NCBI RefSeq assembly: GCF_014836545.1
Contig: NZ_JACSQS010000016.1
Span: 7,397-63,231 of the forward strand
Length of the DNA stretch: 55,835 bases
Direction of reading: 5' to 3'
Source: Stenotrophomonas lacuserhaii
GTDB taxonomy: Bacteria; Pseudomonadota; Gammaproteobacteria; Xanthomonadales; Xanthomonadaceae
Shown here: positions 28,025 through 39,915 of the stretch, piece after piece
How the letters are laid out: each line of letters starts with the position of its first letter
Position numbering within the stretch: position 1 is the stretch's first letter
Notes under the pieces: model-generated
Database searches by the model: none
The model's input: the letters and a program-made list of their open reading frames with translations, nothing else
Told to the model about the DNA's origin: nothing
Translations under genes and position numbers: made by a program

Positions 28025-28961
28025 GACGCACCTCCTCCACGAACTCATGGTAGCTGCCTGTGCCCAGCACGCCGCCGCTGCGCAACATGCCTGACAGCAG
28101 CAGGATGATCAGAGTCAGCGCGGCTGTCTGCAGGAACACAAGCAACAGGATTCCGAACGCGAGCGAGAACCAGCCCGGGGTTGCAAAGCCCAACGCCTTC
28201 AGCAGCATCGCGATGACCCCGCCGGCGACCGAAAGCCCTGCCACCAGGGTGCACGCAATCCCCACCCGTACCAGCACGTCTTCGGCGAACACCATCAGGG
28301 CGCGGAAGCCGTGCAGCGCAAGCCCCACGAAGTTCATCTTGCTACGACCGGCATAGCGGGAACCGCGGTCGAGCGCACAGGTCTGGATGCGCAGCTTGGA
28401 ACTCAGCACTGATGCCGCCACATGAGTCCAGGTCTCCTGCATGGAAGCCAGGCGACGGACCGCCGGCATTTTCGCCGCCATGAAATTGCCGAAGCTGATA
28501 TGTCGACCACTGAGCAGCGAGAACAGCCATTTGTAGACGATATAGAACGCCTTGAACTTGAGCGACTCCACGCGACTTCTGCGCGTTGCCACGACGACGT
28601 CGACATCATCGGATGCAAGCCCCTGAACCAGTTGGGAAATGCTTTCCGGTGTGTCCTCTCCATCAGAATCCATGGCGACCACGATGACATCTTCACCGAA
28701 TGTCTCGGCGACGTAGCTGAGGCCGATGGCAATCGCGCGCTGGTGCCCGACATTGCGACGCAGGCGTACTACAACACCCTCCAAGCCCGCCGCCTCGATC
28801 GCCGATGCATCCAAGGGGCGACGAACGGAACCATCATCGACGGCCACGACATAGGTATCCAACCCTTGGCTGGCCGCCAGATTCCGGAACAGGATGGAAG
28901 ATGCTTCCACATCTTCATACACCGGCATCACCACGACGGTCCGCATCATCTTCACGCTCAC
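28008..28961 (-). CDS. GtrB-like family 2 glycosyltransferase (polyprenyl-phosphate sugar synthase)
   Basis: This 317-residue protein has an N-terminal GT2 domain ([39 protein letters not shown], the DxD-type site) and two C-terminal membrane helices (about 235-295). That is the layout of GtrB/DPM1-type enzymes, which load a sugar onto undecaprenyl phosphate at the cytoplasmic face. The [15 protein letters not shown] segment is typical. ATG 28961 overlaps the stop of the UDP-xylose synthase gene (ATGA), which suggests that the loaded sugar is xylose, but this is inference. Confidence 0.85.
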   Translation of the reverse strand: MSVKMMRTVVVMPVYEDVEASSILFRNLAASQGLDTYVVAVDDGSVRRPLDASAIEAAGLEGVVVRLRRNVGHQRAIAIGLSYVAETFGEDVIVVAMDSDGEDTPESISQLVQGLASDDVDVVVATRRSRVESLKFKAFYIVYKWLFSLLSGRHISFGNFMAAKMPAVRRLASMQETWTHVAASVLSSKLRIQTCALDRGSRYAGRSKMNFVGLALHGFRALMVFAEDVLVRVGIACTLVAGLSVAGGVIAMLLKALGFATPGWFSLAFGILLLVFLQTAALTLIILLLSGMLRSGGVLGTGSYHEFVEEVRHARRR

Positions 28962-29908
28962 CCCTGCAAACGATGGCGGAAGTAAGCGATGGTTTCCTTG
29001 AGGCCGTCCTCGAGGCCAACCTTCGGCTCCCAGTCGAAGGTCGCCTTGGCCAGGCGGATGTCCGGCTGGCGCTGCTTCGGATCGTCCGAGGGCAGCGGAC
29101 GATACTCGATTTTGGAGGTTCCGCCGACCAGCCGCAACACGGTTTCCGCAAGCTCAAGCATGGTGAATTCCCCCGGATTGCCAATATTCACGGGGCCAGT
29201 GAAGTCGGCCGGGCTATCCATCAACCGTAGCATGCCTTCGATAAGGTCATCGACATAGCAGAAGCTGCGGGTCTGCGTACCATCACCGTAGATGGTAATG
29301 GGCTCGCCCTTCAGCGCCTGCACGATGAAGTTGCTCACTACCCTGCCGTCATTCGGGTGCATCCGCGGGCCGTACGTATTGAAGATACGCATGACCTTGA
29401 TCTCCAGCTGATGCTGGCGCCAGTAGTCGAAGAACAATGTCTCGGCACAGCGCTTACCCTCGTCGTAACAGCTGCGGATGCCAACCGGATTCACGCGTCC
29501 CCAGTAACCTTCAACCTGCGGGTGGATTTCAGGGTCACCGTAGACCTCGCTGGTACTGGCCTGAAGGATGCGTGCGCCCACCCGCTTGGCGAGACCCAGC
29601 ATGTTGATCGCACCATGCACGCTCGTCTTGGTCGTCTGCACCGGATCATGCTGGTAATGCACAGGAGATGCCGGACAAGCCAGGTTGAAGATCCGGTCCA
29701 CCTCGACATACAGCGGGAAGGTCACATCATGCCGCATGAGCTCGAATCGCGGATGCTTCAGCAGGCCGTCGACGTTGGCCTTGCTGCCCGTGTAGAAGTT
29801 ATCAACGCAGAGCACGTCATGCCCTCCGTCAACCAGGCGATCACAGAGGTGAGATCCCAGGAAACCGGCTCCGCCGGTCACCAGTACGCGTTTTTGATCC
29901 TGAGCCAT
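28958..29908 (-). CDS. UDP-glucuronate decarboxylase (UDP-xylose synthase)
   Basis: This 316-residue SDR enzyme has [15 protein letters not shown] at its N-terminus and the UXS blocks [65 protein letters not shown] in order. The catalytic YxxxK is in [13 protein letters not shown], and [21 protein letters not shown] follows. These are diagnostic for NAD-dependent decarboxylation of UDP-glucuronate to UDP-xylose. Together with Ugd it completes the path from UDP-glucose. The frame opens at 29968; ATG 29908 ([13 protein letters not shown]) is the natural start. Confidence 0.9.
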   Translation of the reverse strand: MAQDQKRVLVTGGAGFLGSHLCDRLVDGGHDVLCVDNFYTGSKANVDGLLKHPRFELMRHDVTFPLYVEVDRIFNLACPASPVHYQHDPVQTTKTSVHGAINMLGLAKRVGARILQASTSEVYGDPEIHPQVEGYWGRVNPVGIRSCYDEGKRCAETLFFDYWRQHQLEIKVMRIFNTYGPRMHPNDGRVVSNFIVQALKGEPITIYGDGTQTRSFCYVDDLIEGMLRLMDSPADFTGPVNIGNPGEFTMLELAETVLRLVGGTSKIEYRPLPSDDPKQRQPDIRLAKATFDWEPKVGLEDGLKETIAYFRHRLQG

Positions 29909-30030
29909 GTCTGATGCATTCCTTGGAATAGGTGATGGCGGCCCGACGCAGTGCATAGCCGCAGCCACGCCGCCCAGTCAATTGGAGTGATTGTAAACCA
30001 GGTATCTGTTTCTAAACGGCGTGCAGCGCC

Positions 30031-32176
<2,146 letters not shown>

Positions 32177-35100
32177 TCAGTAGTCCCACCCGCCGTTAAG
32201 CAGCAGCCGCATGAATCTGGATGCCGATTCACGCCACGTCAGTCCAAGGTCGACAGGGGCTGCAGGCGGGATCGGTGAGCCGAGCAGCCCTGCCAGTGAC
32301 TCAGGCCCCTCCAGCGTGAAGTACGCCGCGTGCTCTCTGGCCACCTCGCGGAACACCGGGATATCACTGAGCAACAGGGGAAGGCCGTGCCTGGCTGCCT
32401 CGACGATCGGCAAGCCAAAGCCCTCAGCGGACGATGCCTGCAGCAACGCCACGGCGGAGGCGTAGGCATGCTCAAGGTCAGCATCGCTCACTGCCTCAAG
32501 CCAGAGCAGGCGCTTTCCCGCCTCGGGATGGCCGCGCAACCTGGATGCCAGGCCCTCCACGTTCCAGCCCTTCTTGCCGATGATCACCAGCATCAGGCTG
32601 GATCCGCGCTTCCAGGCCAGCTCAAATGCATCAAGGGCAAGCCCATGACCCTTTCGTGGTTCGACCGTACCCACCATCAGGACGGCCGGTTTCGCAAATG
32701 CATTGCGGACAGAGCGTGCAGGCTCGCCTGCAGCCCCCCGCTCGACCAGATCGCTGCCCAGATGGACATGCCCGATACGCTGGCCGACGCGCTGTTGGGG
32801 CGCGACTTCCTGGATCCAGGCCTGCAGGTCATCGGCCACGGCACGGGAGATGCAGACGATCACGTCGCAGTTGCGTACGACGTAGCGCAACCACTCCTCG
32901 AACACCGCCGGCATGAAATCCACGCAGTGCTGCGGATGGCGCAACGGAATGAGGTCATAGACCATCGCTCCCACACGCCCCCCTGCACGATGCGCATTGG
33001 CAATCGAAGCGTCAAAACGCTCGGTCTTGTCCCAAGCCGAGTCAAGCAGAAACAGTACGTCTCCTGTCCGCATGTCTGATACCGGGCTGCGGCCTGCGTC
33101 GGGTACGCCGAGCACGTCACGGGTGAATGATTCGGCTGACACCATCATCCCGTCCGCCGCATGCGCTACGGGATGCACCATGAGCCGGGTAGGCTGCTCG
33201 CCAAGCAGGCATTCGCGAGCCAGATTGCGCACTACGCGGTGCACGCCGGTTCCATAGTCGGAATGGACCACTTCACTAAGATCCAAGAACAGACGCGGGG
33301 TCCCTTGCGCCTGCAACGCACTGGCCACCGACGTCTCAAGTGCATGGTATTCACGGTCTGTTGGAGAGACCTCTTCGAACACGTCCGCCAGACATTTGGC
33401 CAACAGGCTGCCGCTTCGTATCTTCGCCGTCTGTCCCGACGACCAGAGCGCATCCACATACGTCCTGGCAGTCAGATCCGGATCATGGTGACGGCGGATT
33501 TCCCCACGGGCACCTGTCCCCAACGATCTGCAGGCCGCTTCACTTGAAAGCAGCAAGGACAGTGCCTCGGCGAGCTCATCGATGTCGGGCTGGGCTGAGA
33601 CTTTGCGTACCGCCAGCGGGGAAAGCTCTCGGAATCCAGCGTAGTCGTTGACGATGGTGGGAACGCCATACGCCATACAGTCATACACAGCCTTGGAGGT
33701 CTCACCACGACTCTCCGCCCTGAGCTGGACAGCGACATCGGCCGCGACCAGATAGCGTCGATAGGTATCTTCGGCGACGAATCCGGAGATCTCCACGCGG
33801 ACCTCCTTACCCAGCTGCTGGATCCTGCGCTGGATCCGCTCGCCGTACTCGCCACCGTCGGCTCCACCGACGAATATCAGGCGCACATCGGACCGGCAAT
33901 CGGTGGGCAGGCTGGCGACCGCATCAAGCAACACATGATTCAGCTTGGTATCGGCCATGAACCCGAAGCTGACGATCACCTGCTCGGCGGGCGCGATTCC
34001 AAGCTCCGTTCGCGCGAGGGACTTTCCTTCCTGGCCAACGTCTTCCGGGAGGCGCAACGGCATCGGCGCGCGGGTGATCATCGCCCGCGAGGCGCCAGGA
34101 TAGAACGAATCCACCACCTCGGCCGAATGTGAGGAGTGGACGAGAATGCCAGCGGCGCCCTCGATCACCCCGAGCGATGCAGGGAACTGCAGCCGCGCCT
34201 CGAGCGGCCCCTCCGCTCTCAGTACCTCCAGGGCGGATCTGCCGTGCGACGTCAGCAGTGCCTTCCTGAAAGCGTCGGGATAGCCGCCATGGCTTTCCAT
34301 GTACCAGAACATGGAGCTGAGATACACATCGTGGAGGACAACCAGCCCGGGATATTTCCGCAGCAGCTCCACCATGTGCATGTGGAAAGGCGAGTTTCCG
34401 AACTGATAGACGATATGCGCGTAACGGCCCGCACTGCGATCCAGATCTCGCCAGTGATGGATTCTATAGCGGAAACGGAGGTCCCCGGTCTCGGCAATAT
34501 CCGCATCGGTATACAGATCAATATCGACGTAGCGCGACAGCGGAGCCAGCAGCTCGGCAACGTAGTCCGCGATACCACTCTTCTGCGGCGGCAGCGGCGT
34601 GACCATGGCGATGCGCTGGCGGACTCCCTGCCCCATGCGCGGCCCCCGCAGCGCCTTCGCCTTGCGCTCCATTGCCTCGCGCCAGGCCTGCTCGCACAGC
34701 GACGCGGAACGATCCCACGTGTACTCCGCTGCCCTCCTGATGCCGAACTCACGCAGCTCCCCGCGGTACTGCTGGTCGTTCAGTGCGCGACCGAGAAGGC
34801 GTGCCGCCCCCTCGGGATCGGACGCATCGAATGTTGCGTCCTTGCGCGCCATCACTTCACCCAGGCTCGAGTTATCGGCACATATGGTCGGCGCGCCACA
34901 CGCCATGGCCTCAAGCACTGGCAGGCCGAACCCTTCATACAGCGACGGGAAGAAGAACGTCTCGCAGGACCTGAACAGGCCGACCAGATCGGCATCACTG
35001 ACTTTTCCCGTGATGACCAGATCATTCACGGACAGGCCCGCATGTTGTGCAAAGGCACGCAGCGCCTGCTCGTCGCCGACTTGATTCAGAACCAACTGCA

Positions 35101-35875
35101 CGCCGACGCGCTCGGCTGGCGGAATTCTCGCAAACGAATCAACGGCGCCGACCAGGTTCTTGCGGAAATCGCCGTTGCCCGTGTAGATCACGAAGCGGTC
35201 ACGGATTCCAAACCGCCTCAGGAGGCTCTCACGTTCTACAGTCTCCAGCGCCCTGGCGGTGAACTCTCTGCCAACTCCAGCATGGATCACCGCAAGCCGT
35301 TCGGCAGGGATGCCCAGCAAACGCATCGCATCCCGACGCGTGGCCTCGGAAATGCAAAGCATGACATCGAAACGCTGCAGGGCCTGGAGCCGGGCTTGGT
35401 ACCACGAGCGATAACTCGCGTTGTCGAGGTACTGCTCTGAAAAGACCAGCGGGATGAAGTCGTACAGCGTCACCGAGCTGATTGCGCCCGGCACCTGGGC
35501 CAGCCCCGCCACCCCGCCAGCATGTTCCACGAAACCCTCGAACAGGCTGTTTGCATGCACGATGTCCGGCGCGAGACCGGCATAGTGGTTCATGCAAAGC
35601 ACCTCCGCAGCAGGCCGGAGACAGTCGCCCGGATGGCCATGCGGCTGCGTCGGCCCGGCGTAGTAGTAGCGCGACCATTTGTCGCGCGGCAACCGTCCTT
35701 CCAAGGCAGACATCACTTCGTTCGCTTCGCGTGGATACGTGCCGTCGAGACCGATGGAGTAATCGGCACCTTGAGCACCAGACAACAGCGCGCCGGTGAG
35801 ATCGAGCGTGTAACGCCCGATACCGCGATGGCGGGATGCCGTCTGGCACGCCTGCAAATCCAATGCTATCCGCAT
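32177..35875 (-). CDS. Three-domain glycosyltransferase, probable O-antigen polymer synthase
   Basis: This 1232-residue protein contains three consecutive GT4-like units: about residues 1-405, 420-820 and 850-1232. The first has a standard EX7E motif in LYEGFGLPVLE (Glu 314 and 322). The second has the variant ESRGETSKAVYD and lacks the usual spacing. The third has SSAEGFGLPIVE (Glu 1151 and 1159). Each has an N-terminal Rossmann start, for example RIAMVTPLPPQKSGIADYVAELL for the second. Multi-domain mannosyl- or rhamnosyltransferases of this kind build repeat-unit polymers in ABC-exported O antigens (WbdA type). The ATG at 35875 has an AGGA site eight bases upstream. Linkages are unknown. 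Confidence 0.85.
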   Translation of the reverse strand: MRIALDLQACQTASRHRGIGRYTLDLTGALLSGAQGADYSIGLDGTYPREANEVMSALEGRLPRDKWSRYYYAGPTQPHGHPGDCLRPAAEVLCMNHYAGLAPDIVHANSLFEGFVEHAGGVAGLAQVPGAISSVTLYDFIPLVFSEQYLDNASYRSWYQARLQALQRFDVMLCISEATRRDAMRLLGIPAERLAVIHAGVGREFTARALETVERESLLRRFGIRDRFVIYTGNGDFRKNLVGAVDSFARIPPAERVGVQLVLNQVGDEQALRAFAQHAGLSVNDLVITGKVSDADLVGLFRSCETFFFPSLYEGFGLPVLEAMACGAPTICADNSSLGEVMARKDATFDASDPEGAARLLGRALNDQQYRGELREFGIRRAAEYTWDRSASLCEQAWREAMERKAKALRGPRMGQGVRQRIAMVTPLPPQKSGIADYVAELLAPLSRYVDIDLYTDADIAETGDLRFRYRIHHWRDLDRSAGRYAHIVYQFGNSPFHMHMVELLRKYPGLVVLHDVYLSSMFWYMESHGGYPDAFRKALLTSHGRSALEVLRAEGPLEARLQFPASLGVIEGAAGILVHSSHSAEVVDSFYPGASRAMITRAPMPLRLPEDVGQEGKSLARTELGIAPAEQVIVSFGFMADTKLNHVLLDAVASLPTDCRSDVRLIFVGGADGGEYGERIQRRIQQLGKEVRVEISGFVAEDTYRRYLVAADVAVQLRAESRGETSKAVYDCMAYGVPTIVNDYAGFRELSPLAVRKVSAQPDIDELAEALSLLLSSEAACRSLGTGARGEIRRHHDPDLTARTYVDALWSSGQTAKIRSGSLLAKCLADVFEEVSPTDREYHALETSVASALQAQGTPRLFLDLSEVVHSDYGTGVHRVVRNLARECLLGEQPTRLMVHPVAHAADGMMVSAESFTRDVLGVPDAGRSPVSDMRTGDVLFLLDSAWDKTERFDASIANAHRAGGRVGAMVYDLIPLRHPQHCVDFMPAVFEEWLRYVVRNCDVIVCISRAVADDLQAWIQEVAPQQRVGQRIGHVHLGSDLVERGAAGEPARSVRNAFAKPAVLMVGTVEPRKGHGLALDAFELAWKRGSSLMLVIIGKKGWNVEGLASRLRGHPEAGKRLLWLEAVSDADLEHAYASAVALLQASSAEGFGLPIVEAARHGLPLLLSDIPVFREVAREHAAYFTLEGPESLAGLLGSPIPPAAPVDLGLTWRESASRFMRLLLNGGWDY

Positions 35876-36080
35876 GATGTACATCCTAGTTGATTGGTGC
35901 CGGACACCTGCTGTCACCGCTGACGCGCGACCGCCTTGATGCTCGTGGTCATCTCATCTCTCATCTGATGACCACTGCCCCCACGCGGGTGCACCAACCG
36001 ACCGAAACGCGCCTGAGCGACAACGTCCTGCACGAAACACAAAACTGATTCAGCGCTGATCCGAATGCCGCAGATCGCTA
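35876..36080. other. Gap between methyltransferase and triple glycosyltransferase genes
   Basis: These 205 bases contain no convincing gene. An imperfect palindrome with 7-bp arms (about 35949-35955 and 35969-35975) surrounds a CTCAT-rich loop. The gap may hold a minus-strand promoter for the triple glycosyltransferase gene. Confidence 0.35.
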
Positions 36081-37868
36081 TTACGAGGTCTTCCGGGAGA
36101 TCACTGCGTAGTCCAATGGCGCCCTAAACTGCTCGATGATCCGGTTGATCGAGTTGGATCCCGGCTGGCTCTCATCGAGCAGTTCCGGAAACACGACGTC
36201 ACGCGCCTGGGTAAGTCGATCAATCCGCACGTCCGCGAAGCCACGAGAACGTGTGAGCCACAACAACAGATCCGGCGGAATCGGGTTGCGATGGGTCGGG
36301 TCCATGTAGAAGGAGAAAGCACCAACGCTCAGGTTCTCTGGATTGGGCGTTTCGAGAATCAGCATGCCGCCAGGACGCAGAACGCGATGACACTCGTCGA
36401 TCAGAGCGATCATTGTTTCAAACGCAAGATGCTCGACCAGGTGCATCGAGGTAATGACTGAAGCAGAGCCCGCAGGCATCCCGCGCAGGACCTCGAACGC
36501 ATCGCCGTGTACGACGTCCAATCCCATCGCGCGACAGGTCTGGACGAACATGCCATTCATGTCTATCCCGCGCCCGGGATATCCGGCGTCGCGAACCAGC
36601 TCCAGCCATTCCCCGCGACCGCAGCCTATATCGAGCACCAGAGCGCTGCCCGGATCGGCACCACAAACCAGTTCTACATCATGCAGATACGGACGGACAC
36701 GCTCCTTGACCAGCTCGCGCGAACCACGGAATGAATCCTCCAACGCGGCGTACATGACATCCATGTCCGACGCCGCCGACACGGATCCATGCACCTCCGG
36801 ACTTGGCAGGGCAGCGCCGCTGGCGGATGCCGCATTCGCGACTTGAGACCTGCCACCCAGCTCCAGGACGTCCAGGCGACCTTCATCTCGGCTCTGCCGC
36901 GCATTGATCGCACTCATGTCAAGGTTGAACCGGGCATGGTGATCACGCCCCGCTGCAGCACTTTCCTCGACAGCGACACGCAACGCCTCAAGGCGCTGCT
37001 CGTGCTCGCCCGCGAATGACCTTGCCATATCCAGCTGGCCCCTCAACTGCCGCAGTTCTGCCGCGTCATCTTCCAGTCGCTGCTCCAGCAGGCTCATCCT
37101 CACTAACATGCTCGGCCTGCGGGTGGCAGCAGGTTCAGCGGGGTCCACCCCTGCCGCCGTCGCCTGCAGCACTTCCGGGCCGAACTCGGATTGGACGATC
37201 ATCTCAAGGGAACCAAGGCGCGCATCGTGTGCCTCATCGCGCACCCCCGAGCGGGACTCGGCCAACTGCAACTGGGTCGTGAGCTCCGCCAACTGACGCT
37301 CGAGCTGGGCGCAACGGCTACTGGCGAGGTTCGAAACTTCATTCAGGAGCTCGCCGATCCGCTGGGTCTCGCGAACGCTGCGGGCGTGGTTCAGTGACTC
37401 GGTGCGGGCCGTGCGCGGCAGGCGGATGGCAGCATGGGCCCATTCGATGACAGGACCCAGAAGACGCTTGCGCTTCCAACGTTGCAGTGTCCACAGAAGG
37501 CGCAGCCGATGGATGCGGGTACCGCGCTGCTCGCCCTCCAGCGACCAGCGCAGGGCACCCAGCACCTCCAGCTTGGTTATGCTGCCGTCACGCAACCGCT
37601 GCGTATACATGGCCAATGCATCCTGGTCGACGGGTCGACCGAGCATTGCACGGTAAGCATTGTCGACGAAGTCTACATCCTCGTACTGCAGCAGTTCCTG
37701 CAGCGTGTATTGGTGCTTATCGGCGATCTGCCCGGTGTCCGGCAACCAGTGCGGCGCCTGCTCCCAGCTTTGCTGCGCATCGCCACTGCGTTGGGCAGAT
37801 CGCGTTGCGAGCTCATGACGCACCTGTTGCATCAATGCCCCTGCCCTCATCTCATGCGGAGACGTCAT
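36081..37868 (-). CDS. DUF4214 / coiled-coil / SAM methyltransferase protein, probable O-antigen chain terminator and ruler
   Basis: This 595-residue protein has three parts. Residues about 55-120 match the DUF4214 pattern (FVDNAYRAMLGRPVDQDALAMYTQRLRDG). Residues about 155-335 are heptad-rich and likely coiled coil. Residues about 375-595 form a class I methyltransferase with SAM motif VLDIGCGRGEW (about 411-421) and VEHL. In E. coli O8/O9 the WbdD protein caps ABC-exported chains and sets their length with a coiled coil. The order of domains differs here and no kinase is seen, so equivalence is inference. The start overlaps the wzt stop (ATGA), linking it to export. Confidence 0.75.
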   Translation of the reverse strand: MTSPHEMRAGALMQQVRHELATRSAQRSGDAQQSWEQAPHWLPDTGQIADKHQYTLQELLQYEDVDFVDNAYRAMLGRPVDQDALAMYTQRLRDGSITKLEVLGALRWSLEGEQRGTRIHRLRLLWTLQRWKRKRLLGPVIEWAHAAIRLPRTARTESLNHARSVRETQRIGELLNEVSNLASSRCAQLERQLAELTTQLQLAESRSGVRDEAHDARLGSLEMIVQSEFGPEVLQATAAGVDPAEPAATRRPSMLVRMSLLEQRLEDDAAELRQLRGQLDMARSFAGEHEQRLEALRVAVEESAAAGRDHHARFNLDMSAINARQSRDEGRLDVLELGGRSQVANAASASGAALPSPEVHGSVSAASDMDVMYAALEDSFRGSRELVKERVRPYLHDVELVCGADPGSALVLDIGCGRGEWLELVRDAGYPGRGIDMNGMFVQTCRAMGLDVVHGDAFEVLRGMPAGSASVITSMHLVEHLAFETMIALIDECHRVLRPGGMLILETPNPENLSVGAFSFYMDPTHRNPIPPDLLLWLTRSRGFADVRIDRLTQARDVVFPELLDESQPGSNSINRIIEQFRAPLDYAVISRKTS

Positions 37869-39124
37869 TCCATGGTCCTCACTTCAATTGCCCCATCCGT
37901 AGCCTCTTCCTGCCATTCAATACGTGATGGCAACCAGGCTGAACCGACGAAATGCTGGTGGGTGATGTTCGCAACCTGAAAAACCGTGGCCAGATCACGC
38001 CACTGGAAATTCTTCACAAGGTGGGTTTCTGTACTCGACAAGGCTACCGAAACGGAATAGCTGCCTGGCCCCAGGTTGATATGGAACGATACGCTGAAGC
38101 GGAGCCGCTGACCCGGCGACAGGTCCCCAAGGACCTGCTCCGAGTAGTGCGTGTTGGTACCGTAGATCGGCTGCCCGAGTCGATCTCTGATCATGTAACC
38201 GAACACCAACCTTTCGATCGGCTCGTGGATTTCAACCGCGACGTCCAGTGACACCGCCTCTCCAACGCCCACGTATTCAACGGCCTCGCCAGCGGAGTTA
38301 CGCAGGGTGATCGACCCGAAGCTGGCCTCGCCGGTGCCTGAGACCGTCTGCACAGGCCCGCCCTCTTCCCGGACGGTCAACAGCTTGCTGTTTTCCTTTT
38401 CAGCGATCAGGGCATTGTAGTAATCAAACACCTCACGGGGCTCTCCATCGAGCACTTTTTTGCCGGCGACGAGCAGGATGGCGCGGTCGCACAGCGCCTG
38501 CACGGCCGTTGGGTCATGCGAGACGAATAGCAACGTGGTGCCGGCAGCACGGAAGTCACGAATCCGCTGAAAGCATTTATGGACAAAGTAGGCATCGCCC
38601 ACCGACAACGCCTCATCCACGATAAGGATGTCCGGACGGGTCGCGGTTGCAACACTGAAGGCGACGCGTACCTGCATACCGCTTGAATAAGCGCGTACCG
38701 GCTCGTCAAAGTAAGACCCGATCTCCGCGAACTTCTCCACTTCCGGAACGATCCGCTCGATGTCCTCCCCCGAAAAGCCAAGCAGCCCGGCGGCATGGCG
38801 GACGTTCTCGCGCCCACTCAGCTCCGGGTTGAAGCCCATGCCGAGCTCAAGGATGGCGGCCACCCGTCCAGTCAAGTGGATTTCACCCTCGGTCGGACGC
38901 GCAGTGCCGGTTACCAGCTTCAGCAACGTGCTCTTGCCTGCGCCGTTCTGCCCGATGATGCCTACGGCTTCGCCGCGGGCAACCTTGAAATCGATGCCGC
39001 GAAGCACCCAGGTTTCAGAGTCCGGCTTCGGGTTGGCCCCAAACCATTTTGCAAAGCGCTTCCACTCGCTACCCCAATGACGATACGCCTTGCCGACACC
39101 GGAGACGATGATTTCGCCACTCAT
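37865..39124 (-). CDS. wzt: O-antigen ABC exporter ATPase Wzt with C-terminal binding domain
   Basis: This 419-residue protein has an N-terminal ATPase and a C-terminal extension. Walker A is GQNGAGKST (about residues 58-66), the signature is YSSGMQ (146-151) and Walker B is ILIVDEA (166-172). From about 255 onward a beta-rich domain follows (VSLDVAVEIHEPIERLVFGYMIRDRLGQPIYGTNT), the Wzt_C type that recognises the capped polymer end. The long frame opens at 39208; ATG 39124 overlaps the wzm stop. Coupling to the methyltransferase gene supports cap recognition. Confidence 0.93.
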   Translation of the reverse strand: MSGEIIVSGVGKAYRHWGSEWKRFAKWFGANPKPDSETWVLRGIDFKVARGEAVGIIGQNGAGKSTLLKLVTGTARPTEGEIHLTGRVAAILELGMGFNPELSGRENVRHAAGLLGFSGEDIERIVPEVEKFAEIGSYFDEPVRAYSSGMQVRVAFSVATATRPDILIVDEALSVGDAYFVHKCFQRIRDFRAAGTTLLFVSHDPTAVQALCDRAILLVAGKKVLDGEPREVFDYYNALIAEKENSKLLTVREEGGPVQTVSGTGEASFGSITLRNSAGEAVEYVGVGEAVSLDVAVEIHEPIERLVFGYMIRDRLGQPIYGTNTHYSEQVLGDLSPGQRLRFSVSFHINLGPGSYSVSVALSSTETHLVKNFQWRDLATVFQVANITHQHFVGSAWLPSRIEWQEEATDGAIEVRTME

Positions 39125-39915
39125 AGCATGTCCACCATTTCTGCATTTGCCTTGCGGAAAACCACCAGCGCCGCCACGCCCATGATGACCGAAGCCAACG
39201 CCAGCCACCCCAGGTCACTCCAGTAGGGGTCGCGACCGTAGACGAGAACGTTCTGATAGCTAGCGATCAACGGGTGTAGCGGATTCAGACGGAACCAGGC
39301 CTGTGTGCTGGCCGGCAGGATCTCCAGGCTGTAGACGATCGGAGTGAACCAGAAAAGTGCCTGCAGCACGACGGGGACGACCTGACCGATATCGCGCACG
39401 AACACATTGAACACACCAAGCAGGGTGCCCAGCGAGAGCGACAGTACCAACGTGATCAGGATCAGCACCGGCAACCAGAGCGCATGCGCATCGGGGAAGT
39501 GCCCCAGCGCCGCAAAGACCAGAAAAATGGCGAGTAACAGCAAGGCGTTCTGCACCAGCATCGTGCCGGCAAGGATGATGGGCAGGCAGATCCGTGGAAA
39601 TGCCATCTTCTTCATCAGGTTCGCGTTGTCGATGAACAGGCTGACTGATTTCGTGATCGTCTCGGCGAACAATGTCCAGCCCAACGTGCCTGCCATGAGA
39701 TAAAGCGCGTAGGCGTACTTGTTGTCAATCCCCGGAAGCTTGGCGGAGAGCACTTCCGAAAGAATCAGGGCGAAAATGAGGACTTGCGCCAGTGGATGAA
39801 TGATCATCCACATAGTGCCCAGCTTGCTGCGCAGGAACCTGATCTTCAGATCACTGCGAATCGAGGAAAGGATGAAAAAACGGTATGCCCATATCGAGCG
39901 CATCATGTCACCCAT
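39121..39915 (-). CDS. wzm: O-antigen ABC exporter permease Wzm
   Basis: This 264-residue ABC-2 type membrane protein has six predicted helices and the family start RSIWAYRFFILSSIRSDLKIRFLRSKLGTMWMIIHPLAQVLIFALI. With Wzt it carries undecaprenyl-linked polysaccharide across the inner membrane. ATG 39915 is preceded by an AGGTGAG site and overlaps the stop of the upstream glycosyltransferase gene by eight bases. Its stop overlaps the wzt start. Confidence 0.93.
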   Translation of the reverse strand: MGDMMRSIWAYRFFILSSIRSDLKIRFLRSKLGTMWMIIHPLAQVLIFALILSEVLSAKLPGIDNKYAYALYLMAGTLGWTLFAETITKSVSLFIDNANLMKKMAFPRICLPIILAGTMLVQNALLLLAIFLVFAALGHFPDAHALWLPVLILITLVLSLSLGTLLGVFNVFVRDIGQVVPVVLQALFWFTPIVYSLEILPASTQAWFRLNPLHPLIASYQNVLVYGRDPYWSDLGWLALASVIMGVAALVVFRKANAEMVDML

